This document shows, in pieces, positions 1-9,236 of a stretch of 64,000 nt of DNA. Position 1 is the stretch's first letter; every line of letters begins with the position of its first letter. Source of the DNA: Flavobacterium sp. IB48. GTDB taxonomy: Bacteria; Bacteroidota; Bacteroidia; Flavobacteriales; Flavobacteriaceae. The notes beneath the pieces were generated by a model. The model searched no databases and was not told the origin of the DNA. It worked only from the letters and a program-made list of their open reading frames with translations. The stretch is taken from assembly GCF_016405855.1 (NCBI RefSeq), contig NZ_JAEFCA010000002.1:372001-436000 (forward strand), given 5' to 3'. The position numbers and the translations under genes are program-made.

Positions 1-960
1 TGCGACATATTTTCCTCCTATTGATGCCACCAACATAATTGACGCTACCCACAAGGTCTCCCAACTTTGAATAAATGCATTAAAATCAATCAGCATTCCC
101 ACACTGATTAGGAAGAAAGGAATAAAAATCGCATTTCCGACAAACTCAACCCTGTTCATTAATGATGATGTATGCGGAATCAGTTTATTTAAAGCCAATC
201 CGGCAAAAAAAGCTCCAATGATCGATTCGATTCCTGCCAATTCAGCCAAAAGTGCTGCCAGATAAATCATAACCAATACAAAAAGATATTGCGAGATTTT
301 GTCATCTACAGTTTTAAAAAACCATCTAGCAATTATTGGAAAAATGAGCAGTACAATTAAAGCAAAGACAACCATTGAAACGGATAATTTTACCCAAAAA
401 GCTGTTCCGACTTCTCCCTGCGACATTCCAACAATAGCAGCTAAAACCAAAAGCGAAAGTACATCGGTAATCATCGTTCCGCCTACTGTAATATTTACAG
501 CGAGGTTTTTAGCAATTCCCAAACCACTTACCATTGGGTACACAATTAAAGTGTGCGACGAAAAAAGACTGGCAAACAAAATTGAGGTAAGCAATGAAAA
601 ATGAAGTAAATAATAACCGCCTAAAAGCCCTAAAGCAAACGGAACGGCAAAAGTGAAAATCGAAAAGATAATACTCTTCCATTTGTTCTTTTTAAAATCG
701 GCCATATCAATTTCCAGACCTGCTAGAAACATGATATACAAAAGACCTGTAGTTCCTGTAACTACAACGCTGCTGTCTCTAGAAAGCACTCCAAATCCAT
801 TTGGACCAATAAGAGCACCGGCAATAATAAGACCGAGCAAATGTGGTACCTTTATTTTGTTCAATAAAAGCGGAATGCATAAAATAATGATAATTTCGAT
901 AAGATACTTTAAAAGAGGATCTTCGATGGGAAAGGTTATATGATGTATACTCAGTAGCAT
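1..960 (-). CDS. Cation/proton antiporter, CPA2 (KefB/NapA-like) family, C-terminus cut by window edge
   Basis: Reading leftwards from the ATG at 958-960 gives 320 codons without a stop; the C-terminus lies outside the window. The product is almost entirely hydrophobic, with about ten membrane segments, and carries family hallmarks: an early LLGLIIAGALIGP segment, FLAGLEID near residues 83-90, GGTMITD in the central membrane region (its Asp is the likely ion-binding residue) and ESIIGAFFAGLALN further on. CPA2 proteins exchange Na+ or K+ for protons across the inner membrane. The start lies three bases after the stop of the upstream lipoprotein gene, so the two are probably co-transcribed. 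Which cation is moved, and whether a C-terminal TrkA-N domain follows, cannot be seen here. The family is clear; the substrate is not. Confidence 0.9.
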   Translation of the reverse strand, partial: MLLSIHHITFPIEDPLLKYLIEIIIILCIPLLLNKIKVPHLLGLIIAGALIGPNGFGVLSRDSSVVVTGTTGLLYIMFLAGLEIDMADFKKNKWKSIIFSIFTFAVPFALGLLGGYYLLHFSLLTSILFASLFSSHTLIVYPMVSGLGIAKNLAVNITVGGTMITDVLSLLVLAAIVGMSQGEVGTAFWVKLSVSMVVFALIVLLIFPIIARWFFKTVDDKISQYLFVLVMIYLAALLAELAGIESIIGAFFAGLALNKLIPHTSSLMNRVEFVGNAIFIPFFLISVGMLIDFNAFIQSWETLWVASIMLVASIGGKYVA

Positions 961-963
961 AAA

Positions 964-1539
964 TTACTTTTTAGTAGATGGAGTAAGTTCAACTGAGAAT
1001 TTTGCGATACAATTATCCTGACCCGTTATAGTCTGCGTGCCTTTTATGATATTTTTTTTAATATCATCTAGCACTACGCTCACTTTTATTTTGTTTTTTG
1101 AAGAGGCTTCTTTTGCCGAATCAAGGACGATTTTACTTTCTAAATATTGTCCAGCAAAAACACGTTTAATTTCGTTATTACTTAAAACGTTTGTAAACAT
1201 TCCAGTAGAATCTGAAACAAACTCCCAAACCTCACTGCGCTGATCGCCAATAACATAATTACTGCAGTTAGATTCTCTGCAGATCATTTTGCTATTCCAT
1301 GTCACTTTGAGATTTTCTGGCCATTCTTTTATCTTAGGAAGTGTGTCTTTTACTTTAGAAACAGACAATAAACTGTCTCTCATTTTTAAGAGCTTATCAT
1401 AATCTGCTTCTTTATCTTGAAATTGTTTTTCTCTTTCTAAAAGCGCATTTTCACGCACAATGAGTTCCTGTTCTTTTTTATTGCTGCAGGAAGATAAAAC
1501 AAGTACAAAAAGGATAAGGAATAGTCTATTTATAGTCAT
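964..1539 (-). CDS. Predicted lipoprotein of unknown function, upstream of the antiporter
   Basis: This 191-residue protein starts with a hydrophobic signal and a lipobox, LVLSSC, followed by SNKKEQE, so it is probably a lipidated periplasmic or outer-membrane protein. Residues about 25-60 are charged and heptad-like (LIVRENALLEREKQFQDKE), suggesting a short coiled coil. The C-terminal half has an even mix of beta-type segments and contains two nearby Cys residues (CRESNC). I do not recognise a named family. Only three bases separate its stop from the antiporter start, so the proteins may be functionally linked, but nothing in the sequence says how. Confidence 0.75.
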   Translation of the reverse strand: MTINRLFLILFVLVLSSCSNKKEQELIVRENALLEREKQFQDKEADYDKLLKMRDSLLSVSKVKDTLPKIKEWPENLKVTWNSKMICRESNCSNYVIGDQRSEVWEFVSDSTGMFTNVLSNNEIKRVFAGQYLESKIVLDSAKEASSKNKIKVSVVLDDIKKNIIKGTQTITGQDNCIAKFSVELTPSTKK

Positions 1540-1660
1540 AAAAATTGGTTTTGGATTCTACAAGATAAGCAGAAAAATCCTTTTAGCAGGCCAAAAACAG
1601 ATAAAAAAGAGATTTTTTTTCTCTTTCTTATCCGTAAAACCAAGATTTTGAGTGCTGTTT

Positions 1661-4060
1661 TTATAATAAATTTACTTTCACGCTATTTATTTTTCCTTCA
1701 AATTTAAAAGGCGCTTTTTTATAGTAACGAATAGAAACTGGCCCTCCTAAATCTTCGCCGACATCAAAAGTTTCGCTTGCGGTAAATGCTACAGGAACAG
1801 TACGTTTTACTTGCCCTTTAGCATATTCTTTTCCATCAACCGTAATTGCAATATCGGCAGGAGCACCCGGTTTTGCAATAGTCGTTAAAACCTCTATTTT
1901 ATGTTTTCCTGCCGGAATTTTTTCAGAAGATTCAACATTGTAGCGTTCAATAATTAGCATGTTATATTCGTAAACTAATTTCCCGTTATCCATAAACAAA
2001 GTCACACCGCCACCAGAACCTCCAAGCGCATATAAAACTCCCGAAGCATTTTCTTTAATTTCAACATCGGCAACTACTTTATTGCTTTTTTTGCCTAAAC
2101 CTGGGGCGCTAAACTCGGGCATTCGTTTAGTTGTTTCATCAAAAGTCCATGAAGTGTAAGGTGCTTTAATAACATCTTCTGGATGAATGCGAAGCCAGAT
2201 TCCAGCACCAATTGGGTAATCTTTGTTCTTTTTCGCTTCTTCGTTAAAGACTTCCTGTAGTTCTTTTAACTTCTGCGGATTCTTAGCTGCCAAATCATAA
2301 TACTGTGTATAATCCTCTTTAATGTTGTACAGTTCCCAAACATCTTTAGTAGAATCCCATTCGGCTAAACCTTTCTGAGCAGGAATCCACGGATATAAAG
2401 GTCCAAAAGTACAGGCATACCAGCCATCTTTGTAAACTCCTCGGCTTCCGTTATTATCAAAAAACTGAACTTTGGATACTTCTTTTGCTTTAGCATCATT
2501 AAAAGTATATTTAAAACTCACTCCATCGAGAGGCATCTGCTCAAAACCATTCACCACTTTTGGCGCTTTAATATTCAAAATATCATAAATAGTAGGCACA
2601 ATATCGTTTATATGATGAAACTGACTTCTAGGCGTACTATCGGGTTTAATCATTTTTGGCCAGCGAACCACCATTGCATTTTGTGTTCCGCCAAAATGAG
2701 AAGCCACTAATTTGGTATGTTTAAAAGGCGTATTTCCTGCCCAAGCCCAAGCGGCATGATAATTATTCTCTAAAAGAGGGCCGCCAATGGCATCCAATCC
2801 GCCAAGTTTATCCAAAGCTTCAAGCTGCTGCTGAATGGTATTTGAAACGCCGTTCTGAGCCAATAATTCACTTATAGAACCATTTTGCCCTTCGGCACTC
2901 GAACCATTATCTCCCCAAATAAAAAATACGATGGTATTGTCCTTTTGCCCATTCGCTTCAAGCGCATCCAAAACACGACCAACTTCATGATCAGCGTGTT
3001 CTACATATCCTGCAAATACTTCCATCATACGAATTTGAAATGCTCTTTCAGACTTCGGAATACTTTCCCATGAAGCCATTGTTTTATCTCTCGCTGTCAG
3101 CACCGCGTTTTTCGGAATCCATCCTAATTCTTTCTGGCGTTTAAATACTTTTTCGCGATAAGCATCCCAACCATCATCAAACTTTCCTTTGTATTTGTCT
3201 GCCCATTCTTTAAAAATATGATGTGGCGCATGCCCAGCACCTGGAGCGAAATACAACAGAAAAGGTTTGTCTGCTGCATACGATTTATGCTGTTTCATCC
3301 ATTCTATTGCATGATCTGCCAAATCGGTTGTTAGATGGTATTTTTCGTCTTTTGGAGGTTCTACTGGTGTAAAATCATTGATTAATCTTGGTTCGTATTG
3401 TGAAGTTTCTCCAGCCAAAAATCCGTAAAAATGCTGAAATCCGTAATTGACTGGCCAGTAATCAAAAGGTCCCGCAACCGTTGTCTGGTTTGCTGGCGTA
3501 TTGTGCCATTTTCCGAAAGCAGAAGTGCTGTAACCATAATCTTTTAAGACTTCGGCAACGGTAGCTGCTTCTTTGGGAATAATTCCCGTGTAACCATCCC
3601 AATCTACGGCTCTTTCTGCTATAGTTCCGTTTCCTACGTGCGTATGATTTCTGCCTGTTAATAAAGCAGCACGACTTGGAGAACAGATTGAAGTGGTATG
3701 AAACTCATTATACGCAATTCCTTCTTTAAATACTTTGGTTAAAGTTGGTGTATTTACTCCGCCTCCAAAAGTTGATGGTGTACCAAAACCCAAATCGTCC
3801 ATTAAAATGATAATGATATTTGGTGCGTCTTTCGGCAAATGATCTGGCTGCGCTCTTCTTTTGTGTGTGCTTTCTGCCAGTGTTTCGTTGGCCACGCTCG
3901 CACTAGGAACTGGCGGAAAAGGCAGAACATCTTGCGCGTAAATTTTTATCGTACCGCTTAAAATTAAAACCGCTAATAAAAATATACTGCCAATATTGTT
4001 TTGGAAAGAACAATTAAATTTTAAATTGATGATTTGCTTTAAACTATAATATTCTTTCAT
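1661..4060 (-). CDS. Long-form arylsulfatase (sulfatase 1 of the cluster)
   Basis: A 799-residue sulfatase of the alkaline-phosphatase fold, probably periplasmic. An N-terminal signal ends near YAQ (residues 41-43); no closer Met is available, so the long n-region is kept. Metal ligands DD fall at 88-89, and the maturation motif CSPSR begins at C126, which would be converted to formylglycine. FGKWH supplies the usual Lys and His, and WGDNGSS the distal Asp-Asn. About 550 catalytic residues are followed by a C-terminal beta-sandwich-like domain of about 180 residues, giving a product well above the roughly 530 residues of PAS-type arylsulfatases. It hydrolyses sulfate esters; the substrate is unknown. 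It is the third gene of the unit 9035-1661, 50 bp after sulfatase 2, with which it shares the QDVLPFPP linker after the signal, consistent with tandem duplication. Confidence 0.92.
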   Translation of the reverse strand: MKEYYSLKQIINLKFNCSFQNNIGSIFLLAVLILSGTIKIYAQDVLPFPPVPSASVANETLAESTHKRRAQPDHLPKDAPNIIIILMDDLGFGTPSTFGGGVNTPTLTKVFKEGIAYNEFHTTSICSPSRAALLTGRNHTHVGNGTIAERAVDWDGYTGIIPKEAATVAEVLKDYGYSTSAFGKWHNTPANQTTVAGPFDYWPVNYGFQHFYGFLAGETSQYEPRLINDFTPVEPPKDEKYHLTTDLADHAIEWMKQHKSYAADKPFLLYFAPGAGHAPHHIFKEWADKYKGKFDDGWDAYREKVFKRQKELGWIPKNAVLTARDKTMASWESIPKSERAFQIRMMEVFAGYVEHADHEVGRVLDALEANGQKDNTIVFFIWGDNGSSAEGQNGSISELLAQNGVSNTIQQQLEALDKLGGLDAIGGPLLENNYHAAWAWAGNTPFKHTKLVASHFGGTQNAMVVRWPKMIKPDSTPRSQFHHINDIVPTIYDILNIKAPKVVNGFEQMPLDGVSFKYTFNDAKAKEVSKVQFFDNNGSRGVYKDGWYACTFGPLYPWIPAQKGLAEWDSTKDVWELYNIKEDYTQYYDLAAKNPQKLKELQEVFNEEAKKNKDYPIGAGIWLRIHPEDVIKAPYTSWTFDETTKRMPEFSAPGLGKKSNKVVADVEIKENASGVLYALGGSGGGVTLFMDNGKLVYEYNMLIIERYNVESSEKIPAGKHKIEVLTTIAKPGAPADIAITVDGKEYAKGQVKRTVPVAFTASETFDVGEDLGGPVSIRYYKKAPFKFEGKINSVKVNLL

Positions 4061-4110
4061 GATTTCCTGATCTTAAAGGTTCTGATACTATTTTTAAAAC
4101 TTTGATTCTG

Positions 4111-6492
4111 TTAGCTTTTCTTGGCATAAACAATTTTTGTCTTTCCTATTTTTCCATTGAATGAAAACGGAGCCTGATCGAAATAGTCTAAAGAAACGGG
4201 CGAATCTAAATCGGTTCCAATATCAAAAGTGGCGTTTGATGTAAAATGAAGCGACATTGCTGTTGGAACCGTTCCCTGACCAACTGTTGATCCGTTGACT
4301 TTTAATGTCACGTTCATTGAACCGCCAATTTTATCTACTAGTTTCGACTCGACTTCAATTTTCACTTTACCTTTTGGAAGTTTATCTTTTGATTTGATTT
4401 TTGTACGCTGAATTTCAAACAGATTAAATTCGTAGTTTAGATAACCATCTTTTACATAACACGCAACTCCTCCCGAAAATCCTGCAAGAGCATACAGAAC
4501 TCCATTTGCATTATCTGGAACTTCTACATCCATCGTTACGGTGCTGCTTACTTTTCCTAATTTCGGAGCTGCTGATTCTGGCATTCCTTTTATAGGTGAA
4601 TCAAAAGTCCACTCGGTTAAAGGAGAAGAAGGTGCGTCTTCTGGATGATAAAGGGCTGTTGACCATAATCCGCCACCAATTGGTAGGTTTTTATTTTTGG
4701 CTGATTCTGTTAAAAATAAAGCTTTCATTTCTTCCAGCTTTTTAGGTTCTTTTGCCGCCAAATCGACTGCCTGCGACCAATCCTGATCCAGATTGTATAA
4801 CTGCCAAGTATCGGTAAGCGGCGACCATTGTTTAATGCCTTTCGGAATTCCTCCTACCCACGGCTCTCTTGGCCCACGGGCGCTTGCAAACCATCCGTCC
4901 TGATAAATGCCTCGGCTTGCCATAATATCAAAAAACTGTGTATGACGCATTCCTTTTGCTTTTGGATCAGTAAAAGTGTACACCATACTTACTCCGTCTA
5001 ACTCATCTTGCGCAAAACCATTCACTACTTTTGGCGCAGGAATCTTATCAATTTCGTATATCGTTGGTGCAATATCAATTACGTGATGAAACTGCGATCT
5101 AGGCGTTTTGTCGTGTTTAATTCCTTTTGGCCATGAAATAGCCATTGGCTGACGAGTTCCTCCAAAATAAGCGCCCTGCAATTTTGTTCCTTGATACGGA
5201 GTGCTGGTTGCCCATGCCCAACCTGCATTAAACATATTATCGGTTTTTGGTCCACCTAAGACATCTAAACCTCCTAATTCATTTAAAGCGGTAATATGCT
5301 GTTCTATTTTTGTCGGAATTGCATTTTGTGCCAATTGCTCGCTGATTGTGCCGTTTAAACCCTCTGCAGAAGAACCGTTATCTCCCCAGATATAAATGAT
5401 AATCGTATTGTCAAGTTCTCCCAATTTTTCGATTTCGTCGATAACTCTTCCTGCATTAAAATCGGCATGTTCTGCAAAACCAGCCCAGATTTCCATAAGT
5501 CGTCGCTGAAAAGGTTTTTCTGCTTCTGGAATATTTGCCCATGACGTCATCGATTCGGCTCTTGGCGTAAGCAATGTATTCTGCGGAATCCATCCTAATT
5601 CTTTTTGACGTTTAAATACTCTTTCGCGGTAAGCATCCCACCCATCATTAAATTTGCCTTTGTATTTGTCTGCCCATTCTTTCATAACATGATGCGGACC
5701 ATGAGCCGCTCCAGGTGCCCAATACACAAAAAAGGGCTTTTCTGGTGCGTAAGCTTTTTGTTCTGTAAGCCACAAAATTGCATCGTCAGCCAGATCTTCT
5801 GATAAATGGTAATAATCATGCCCGCCTGATGTTTTTGGATGTTCTACATAACTTGTATTTCGTACCAAAGTAGGTTCATATTGTGAAGCTTCTCCTGCCA
5901 AGAATCCATAAAAATATTCAAATCCATAACCTGTAGGCCAATAATCAAATGGCCCTTTTGATGTGATTTGTTCTTCGGGCGTATTGTGCCATTTTCCAAA
6001 TGCTGCGGTATTATAGCCATAGTCTTTTAATATCTCTGCAAGTGTTGCAGAACTTTTTGGAATAGTTCCGCTAAAACCATCAAAATCATTTGCAATAGCG
6101 GCAATCTGACCGTTTCCTACACGAGTATGATTACGTCCTGTAAGCAAAGAAGCACGCGTTGGCGAACACATGGCTGTTGAATGAAAACGATTGTATGAAA
6201 TTCCTGTATTGGCAACTCTGGATAATGTTGGCGTGTTTATTTCTCCCCCGTAAGTCGAAGGAGCTCCTGGTCCTGCATCATCCATTAATATTATTAAAAT
6301 ATTAGGCGCATTTTCAGGCAGGTGTTTGGGTTCTGTTCTTTTTTTATAACTCGATGTTTCAATTGTCACTCCAGCCTGAGAAGCAGAAGGAGCTGGAGGA
6401 AATGGCAATACATCCTGCGCATTTACAGAAAATGAGGCTAAAAAAATAATACTTAAAAAGAAAATTATCTTACTATATTTTGCAGTTTTCAT
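4111..6492 (-). CDS. Long-form arylsulfatase (sulfatase 2 of the cluster)
   Basis: I chose the ATG at 6490-6492 because it begins a normal signal peptide (MKTAKYSKIIFFLSIIFLAS, cleaved after NAQ); the frame stays open to 6582 but adds an unlikely leader. The resulting 793-residue protein has the DD metal pair, the maturation motif CSPTR at C109, FGKWH and WGDNGSS, and the same C-terminal beta-rich extension as sulfatase 1. It is closely similar to sulfatase 1 along its whole length, including the post-signal QDVLPFPP stretch, so the pair looks like a tandem duplication. It is the middle gene of a three-gene unit. Expected activity is hydrolysis of an aryl or sugar sulfate ester in the periplasm; the substrate cannot be assigned. 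Confidence 0.92.
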   Translation of the reverse strand: MKTAKYSKIIFFLSIIFLASFSVNAQDVLPFPPAPSASQAGVTIETSSYKKRTEPKHLPENAPNILIILMDDAGPGAPSTYGGEINTPTLSRVANTGISYNRFHSTAMCSPTRASLLTGRNHTRVGNGQIAAIANDFDGFSGTIPKSSATLAEILKDYGYNTAAFGKWHNTPEEQITSKGPFDYWPTGYGFEYFYGFLAGEASQYEPTLVRNTSYVEHPKTSGGHDYYHLSEDLADDAILWLTEQKAYAPEKPFFVYWAPGAAHGPHHVMKEWADKYKGKFNDGWDAYRERVFKRQKELGWIPQNTLLTPRAESMTSWANIPEAEKPFQRRLMEIWAGFAEHADFNAGRVIDEIEKLGELDNTIIIYIWGDNGSSAEGLNGTISEQLAQNAIPTKIEQHITALNELGGLDVLGGPKTDNMFNAGWAWATSTPYQGTKLQGAYFGGTRQPMAISWPKGIKHDKTPRSQFHHVIDIAPTIYEIDKIPAPKVVNGFAQDELDGVSMVYTFTDPKAKGMRHTQFFDIMASRGIYQDGWFASARGPREPWVGGIPKGIKQWSPLTDTWQLYNLDQDWSQAVDLAAKEPKKLEEMKALFLTESAKNKNLPIGGGLWSTALYHPEDAPSSPLTEWTFDSPIKGMPESAAPKLGKVSSTVTMDVEVPDNANGVLYALAGFSGGVACYVKDGYLNYEFNLFEIQRTKIKSKDKLPKGKVKIEVESKLVDKIGGSMNVTLKVNGSTVGQGTVPTAMSLHFTSNATFDIGTDLDSPVSLDYFDQAPFSFNGKIGKTKIVYAKKS

Positions 6493-6656
6493 CGCAGTCA
6501 GTTTAGTATTTGAAACATTTATTTTCAATTTTATAATTAACAGCATTATATGCGAAACAAAAACTGAGTCTATAAAAGACAAAAAGTGATTTTTAAATTC
6601 TACTTCTGTTTTTTTAATACACTCAGTTTTGCTAGTATTTATAATAAATTCAAAAA

Positions 6657-9035
6657 TTAAGATTTTAAATTCACCGTAACTTTATCTATTTTACCTTGAA
6701 ATTTAAACGGCACTTCATAATCTCTGATTACAGGAGTTCCAAAATCTTCGCCAACATCTAATGTTTCGTCTGATGAAAATCTTTTTGGAACAGTTTGAGG
6801 AATATCTCCTTTTGCAGCTTCTTTGCCATCCACCAATATGGTTACTTTGGCAGCTTTACCTGCTCCGCCGCCAGCATAATCAAAATTCATAACAAGGGTA
6901 TGTTTACCTGCTGTTAAAGGAGTTGGAGATTGTATGGTCCATTTATGGTCTGGATAATGAGAAAAAGCGTATGTAAAAGTTGGTTTTCCTTTTAAAAGCA
7001 TTAGCGCTGTTCCTCCAAAATAACCTCCTTGTGTAATAATCATTCCTTCATCACCAGATTTCACTTCAATATCCGCTTTTATGCTGTAGGATGTATTTTT
7101 CATATTTGGAGCCATACCTTCTGTAATACGAGATGTTCCTTCATGAAAAACAAATTCATTTCTTCCTTTATTAAAATTAGGTCTGTTTTCGGGATTAAGC
7201 CTTTCAATGTATCGATCATCTAACGGATAAACTTCGTATTTAGAAGCTTCTTTATTAAATACATCCTGTAATTCTTTTAATTTCTGCGGATTTTTAGCTG
7301 CAATATCATTAGTTTGAGAAAAATCGGTATTTAGATTATAAAGTTCCCATTTATAATCATTTACAGGATCTTTTGATGCAGGATGATTTCCTTCCCATGG
7401 CAGTATTTTTGGCGTTGTGCTGGCAATCCAGCCATCTTTGTAAATTGCTCTGTTTCCTATAATTTCAAAATATTGTGTGGCATGCTTTTCTGGAGCTTTT
7501 GCATTATCAAAAGTATATTCGATGCTTGTTCCTGCCATAGGCTCTTGTACAAAACCGTCAACACTTTTTGGAACTGGAAGACTCGCTGCTTCCAAAATTG
7601 TAGGCACTATATCTGTAATATGAGTAAACTGACTGCGAATTTGTCCTGTCTGTTTAATTTTTGCAGGCCATGAAATAACCATTCCTGTACGGCTACCGCC
7701 TAAATGTGAAGCAATTTTTTTATCCCACTGATACGGTGTGTTCATTGCATGCGCCCAACTTTGCGAATAATGTTCAGCCATCCAAGGCCCTCCAAAATTA
7801 TCTAAGTTTTTTAGCATAAATTCTTCTGTGTCTACTTCACCATTGACCATAATTCCTATTTCGCTGGTAAGCCCATGACCAGTAGGATCTTCGGCACTAG
7901 CTCCATTATCACCCATAATATAAATGATTAAAGTATTATCAAGTTCACCCATATCTTTTATGGACTGTATCACTCTACCTATCTGATAGTCGCTGTAAGC
8001 TAATTGAGCGGCATAAACCTCCATTTCTCTTGCGACGATTTTTTTCATATTCGGGCTTAAGGCATCCCATTTTTGATATTCACTTGGCGTTGGTGCCAGT
8101 TTTGCATCTTTTGGTATGATTCCCATTGCTTTTTGTTTTTCAAAGGTCATCTGGCGTTGTTTTTCAAAACCATAATCAAATTTGCCTTTAAACTTTTCAA
8201 TCCATTCTTTTGGTGCCTGATGCGGAGCGTGAGCTGTTCCGGGCGTGTAATAAACAAAGAAAGGTTTATTTGGTGATACTGATTTTTGAGTCTGAATCCA
8301 ATTAATTGCTTTGTTGGCTAAATCTTTGTCCAAAATATAGTTTTCGTCTACTTTTCCATCAACAATATAAGGGTCTACAGGTTTTGTATTCTCCATAAGA
8401 GCAGGTCTAAACTGGTGCGCATCAGCTCCTAAAAAACCATAGAAATATTCAAATCCTAAACCTGTAGGCCATAAATTGAATGGTCCTGCTGGACTGGTCT
8501 GCCAATCTGGAACATTATGGTTTTTACCAAACCATGAAGTTCCGTAACCATTATCGGTCAGGATTTTTCCAATTGATGCCACACTTCTCGGCACTAAACT
8601 ATTGTATCCCGGATATGGTGTAGAAAACTCCATAATAATACCTGTTGCTGCCGTATGATGATTTCTTCCTGTAATTAAAGCCGCTCTTGAAGATGAACAG
8701 ACTGCTGTGGTGTGAAAACGATTATAAGTTAACCCATTTTTTGCTAAATTATCGAAGACGGGAGTTGGTACCGGACCTCCAAAAGTAGAAGTTGCACCAT
8801 AACCTACATCATCAATCATAATTAGTAAAACATTTGGCGCTCCATTGGGAGCACTAATTTCTTTTGGCCATTCGATTGGATCAGAATCTTTAATGGTTGG
8901 TGCAATTTTGCCAACTTTCTGATAAGGCTCAATTGGCAGTACTGTTCTGTCTGGCCATGAATTTGACTGCTGCGCATTGACTACATTCATTGAAATTAGA
9001 AAAGCCAGTCCGATAAATTTATACTTAGATTCCAT
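6657..9035 (-). CDS. Long-form arylsulfatase with a non-canonical CSSSR maturation motif (sulfatase 3)
   Basis: The ATG at 9033-9035 is preferred over an in-frame GTG at 9054-9056 because it sits directly before the signal peptide (ending NAQQ). The 792-residue protein has the DD metal pair near 75-76, GKNHN in place of GKWH, GDNGAS and the long C-terminal beta-rich domain. The formylglycine motif is C113-S-S-S-R117: the residue two after the Cys is Ser, where nearly all Cys-type sulfatases have Pro or Ala. The codons (TGT TCA TCT TCA AGA) are unambiguous. It leads the three-gene unit that ends at 1661. A terminator separates it from the upstream gene, and the conserved palindrome at 9109-9132 lies 74 bp before its start. 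Either its maturation enzyme tolerates Ser or it is inefficiently activated. Confidence 0.9.
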   Translation of the reverse strand: MESKYKFIGLAFLISMNVVNAQQSNSWPDRTVLPIEPYQKVGKIAPTIKDSDPIEWPKEISAPNGAPNVLLIMIDDVGYGATSTFGGPVPTPVFDNLAKNGLTYNRFHTTAVCSSSRAALITGRNHHTAATGIIMEFSTPYPGYNSLVPRSVASIGKILTDNGYGTSWFGKNHNVPDWQTSPAGPFNLWPTGLGFEYFYGFLGADAHQFRPALMENTKPVDPYIVDGKVDENYILDKDLANKAINWIQTQKSVSPNKPFFVYYTPGTAHAPHQAPKEWIEKFKGKFDYGFEKQRQMTFEKQKAMGIIPKDAKLAPTPSEYQKWDALSPNMKKIVAREMEVYAAQLAYSDYQIGRVIQSIKDMGELDNTLIIYIMGDNGASAEDPTGHGLTSEIGIMVNGEVDTEEFMLKNLDNFGGPWMAEHYSQSWAHAMNTPYQWDKKIASHLGGSRTGMVISWPAKIKQTGQIRSQFTHITDIVPTILEAASLPVPKSVDGFVQEPMAGTSIEYTFDNAKAPEKHATQYFEIIGNRAIYKDGWIASTTPKILPWEGNHPASKDPVNDYKWELYNLNTDFSQTNDIAAKNPQKLKELQDVFNKEASKYEVYPLDDRYIERLNPENRPNFNKGRNEFVFHEGTSRITEGMAPNMKNTSYSIKADIEVKSGDEGMIITQGGYFGGTALMLLKGKPTFTYAFSHYPDHKWTIQSPTPLTAGKHTLVMNFDYAGGGAGKAAKVTILVDGKEAAKGDIPQTVPKRFSSDETLDVGEDFGTPVIRDYEVPFKFQGKIDKVTVNLKS

Positions 9036-9108
9036 ACTTAATTTTTTTAGTGACACTATAAAATTATGTATGAAAAACGGAATTGATTAAAATATACATT
9101 ATCAAACT

Positions 9109-9132
9109 TGTTGCAAGTTATAATTTGCAACA
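9109..9132. promoter_or_regulatory. 24-bp palindromic operator-like site A upstream of sulfatase 3
   Basis: The sequence reads TGTTGCA-AG-TTATAA-TT-TGCAACA. The two 7-bp arms are perfect inverted repeats around a palindromic TTATAA core. It ends 74 bp before the sulfatase 3 ATG. Matching sites lie upstream of sulfatase 5 (13307-13330) and sulfatase 6 (61671-61694). The symmetry suggests binding by a dimeric regulator; its identity is unknown. Confidence 0.65.
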
Positions 9133-9167
9133 AATTTATAAATCAAAGAGATAGCGATTAAAAATAT

Positions 9168-9210
9168 AAAAACAGAAAACTCCTTGTATATATGGCAGTT
9201 TTCTGTTTTT
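9168..9210 (-). terminator. Intrinsic terminator after sulfatase 4
   Basis: A perfect 14-bp stem (AAAAACAGAAAACT at 9168-9181 pairing with 9197-9210) with a 15-nt loop lies 26 bp beyond the stop of the 9237 gene. On the minus strand it ends in an A/T-rich run. It splits the five sulfatases into a two-gene and a three-gene unit. Confidence 0.75.
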
Positions 9211-9236
9211 AGACTTACTAAATAATTTTATGAATA

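Noticed and set aside
299..943. Plus-strand open frames over the antiporter region (101 and 96 residues)
   Set aside because: They lie opposite a continuous, clearly homologous antiporter frame on the minus strand and have no family match.
1603..1626. A possible terminator after sulfatase 1 (AAAGAGA with TCTCTTT)
   Set aside because: The stem is only 7 A/T-rich base pairs with a T-only loop, lies in the leader of the next gene, and is not convincing.
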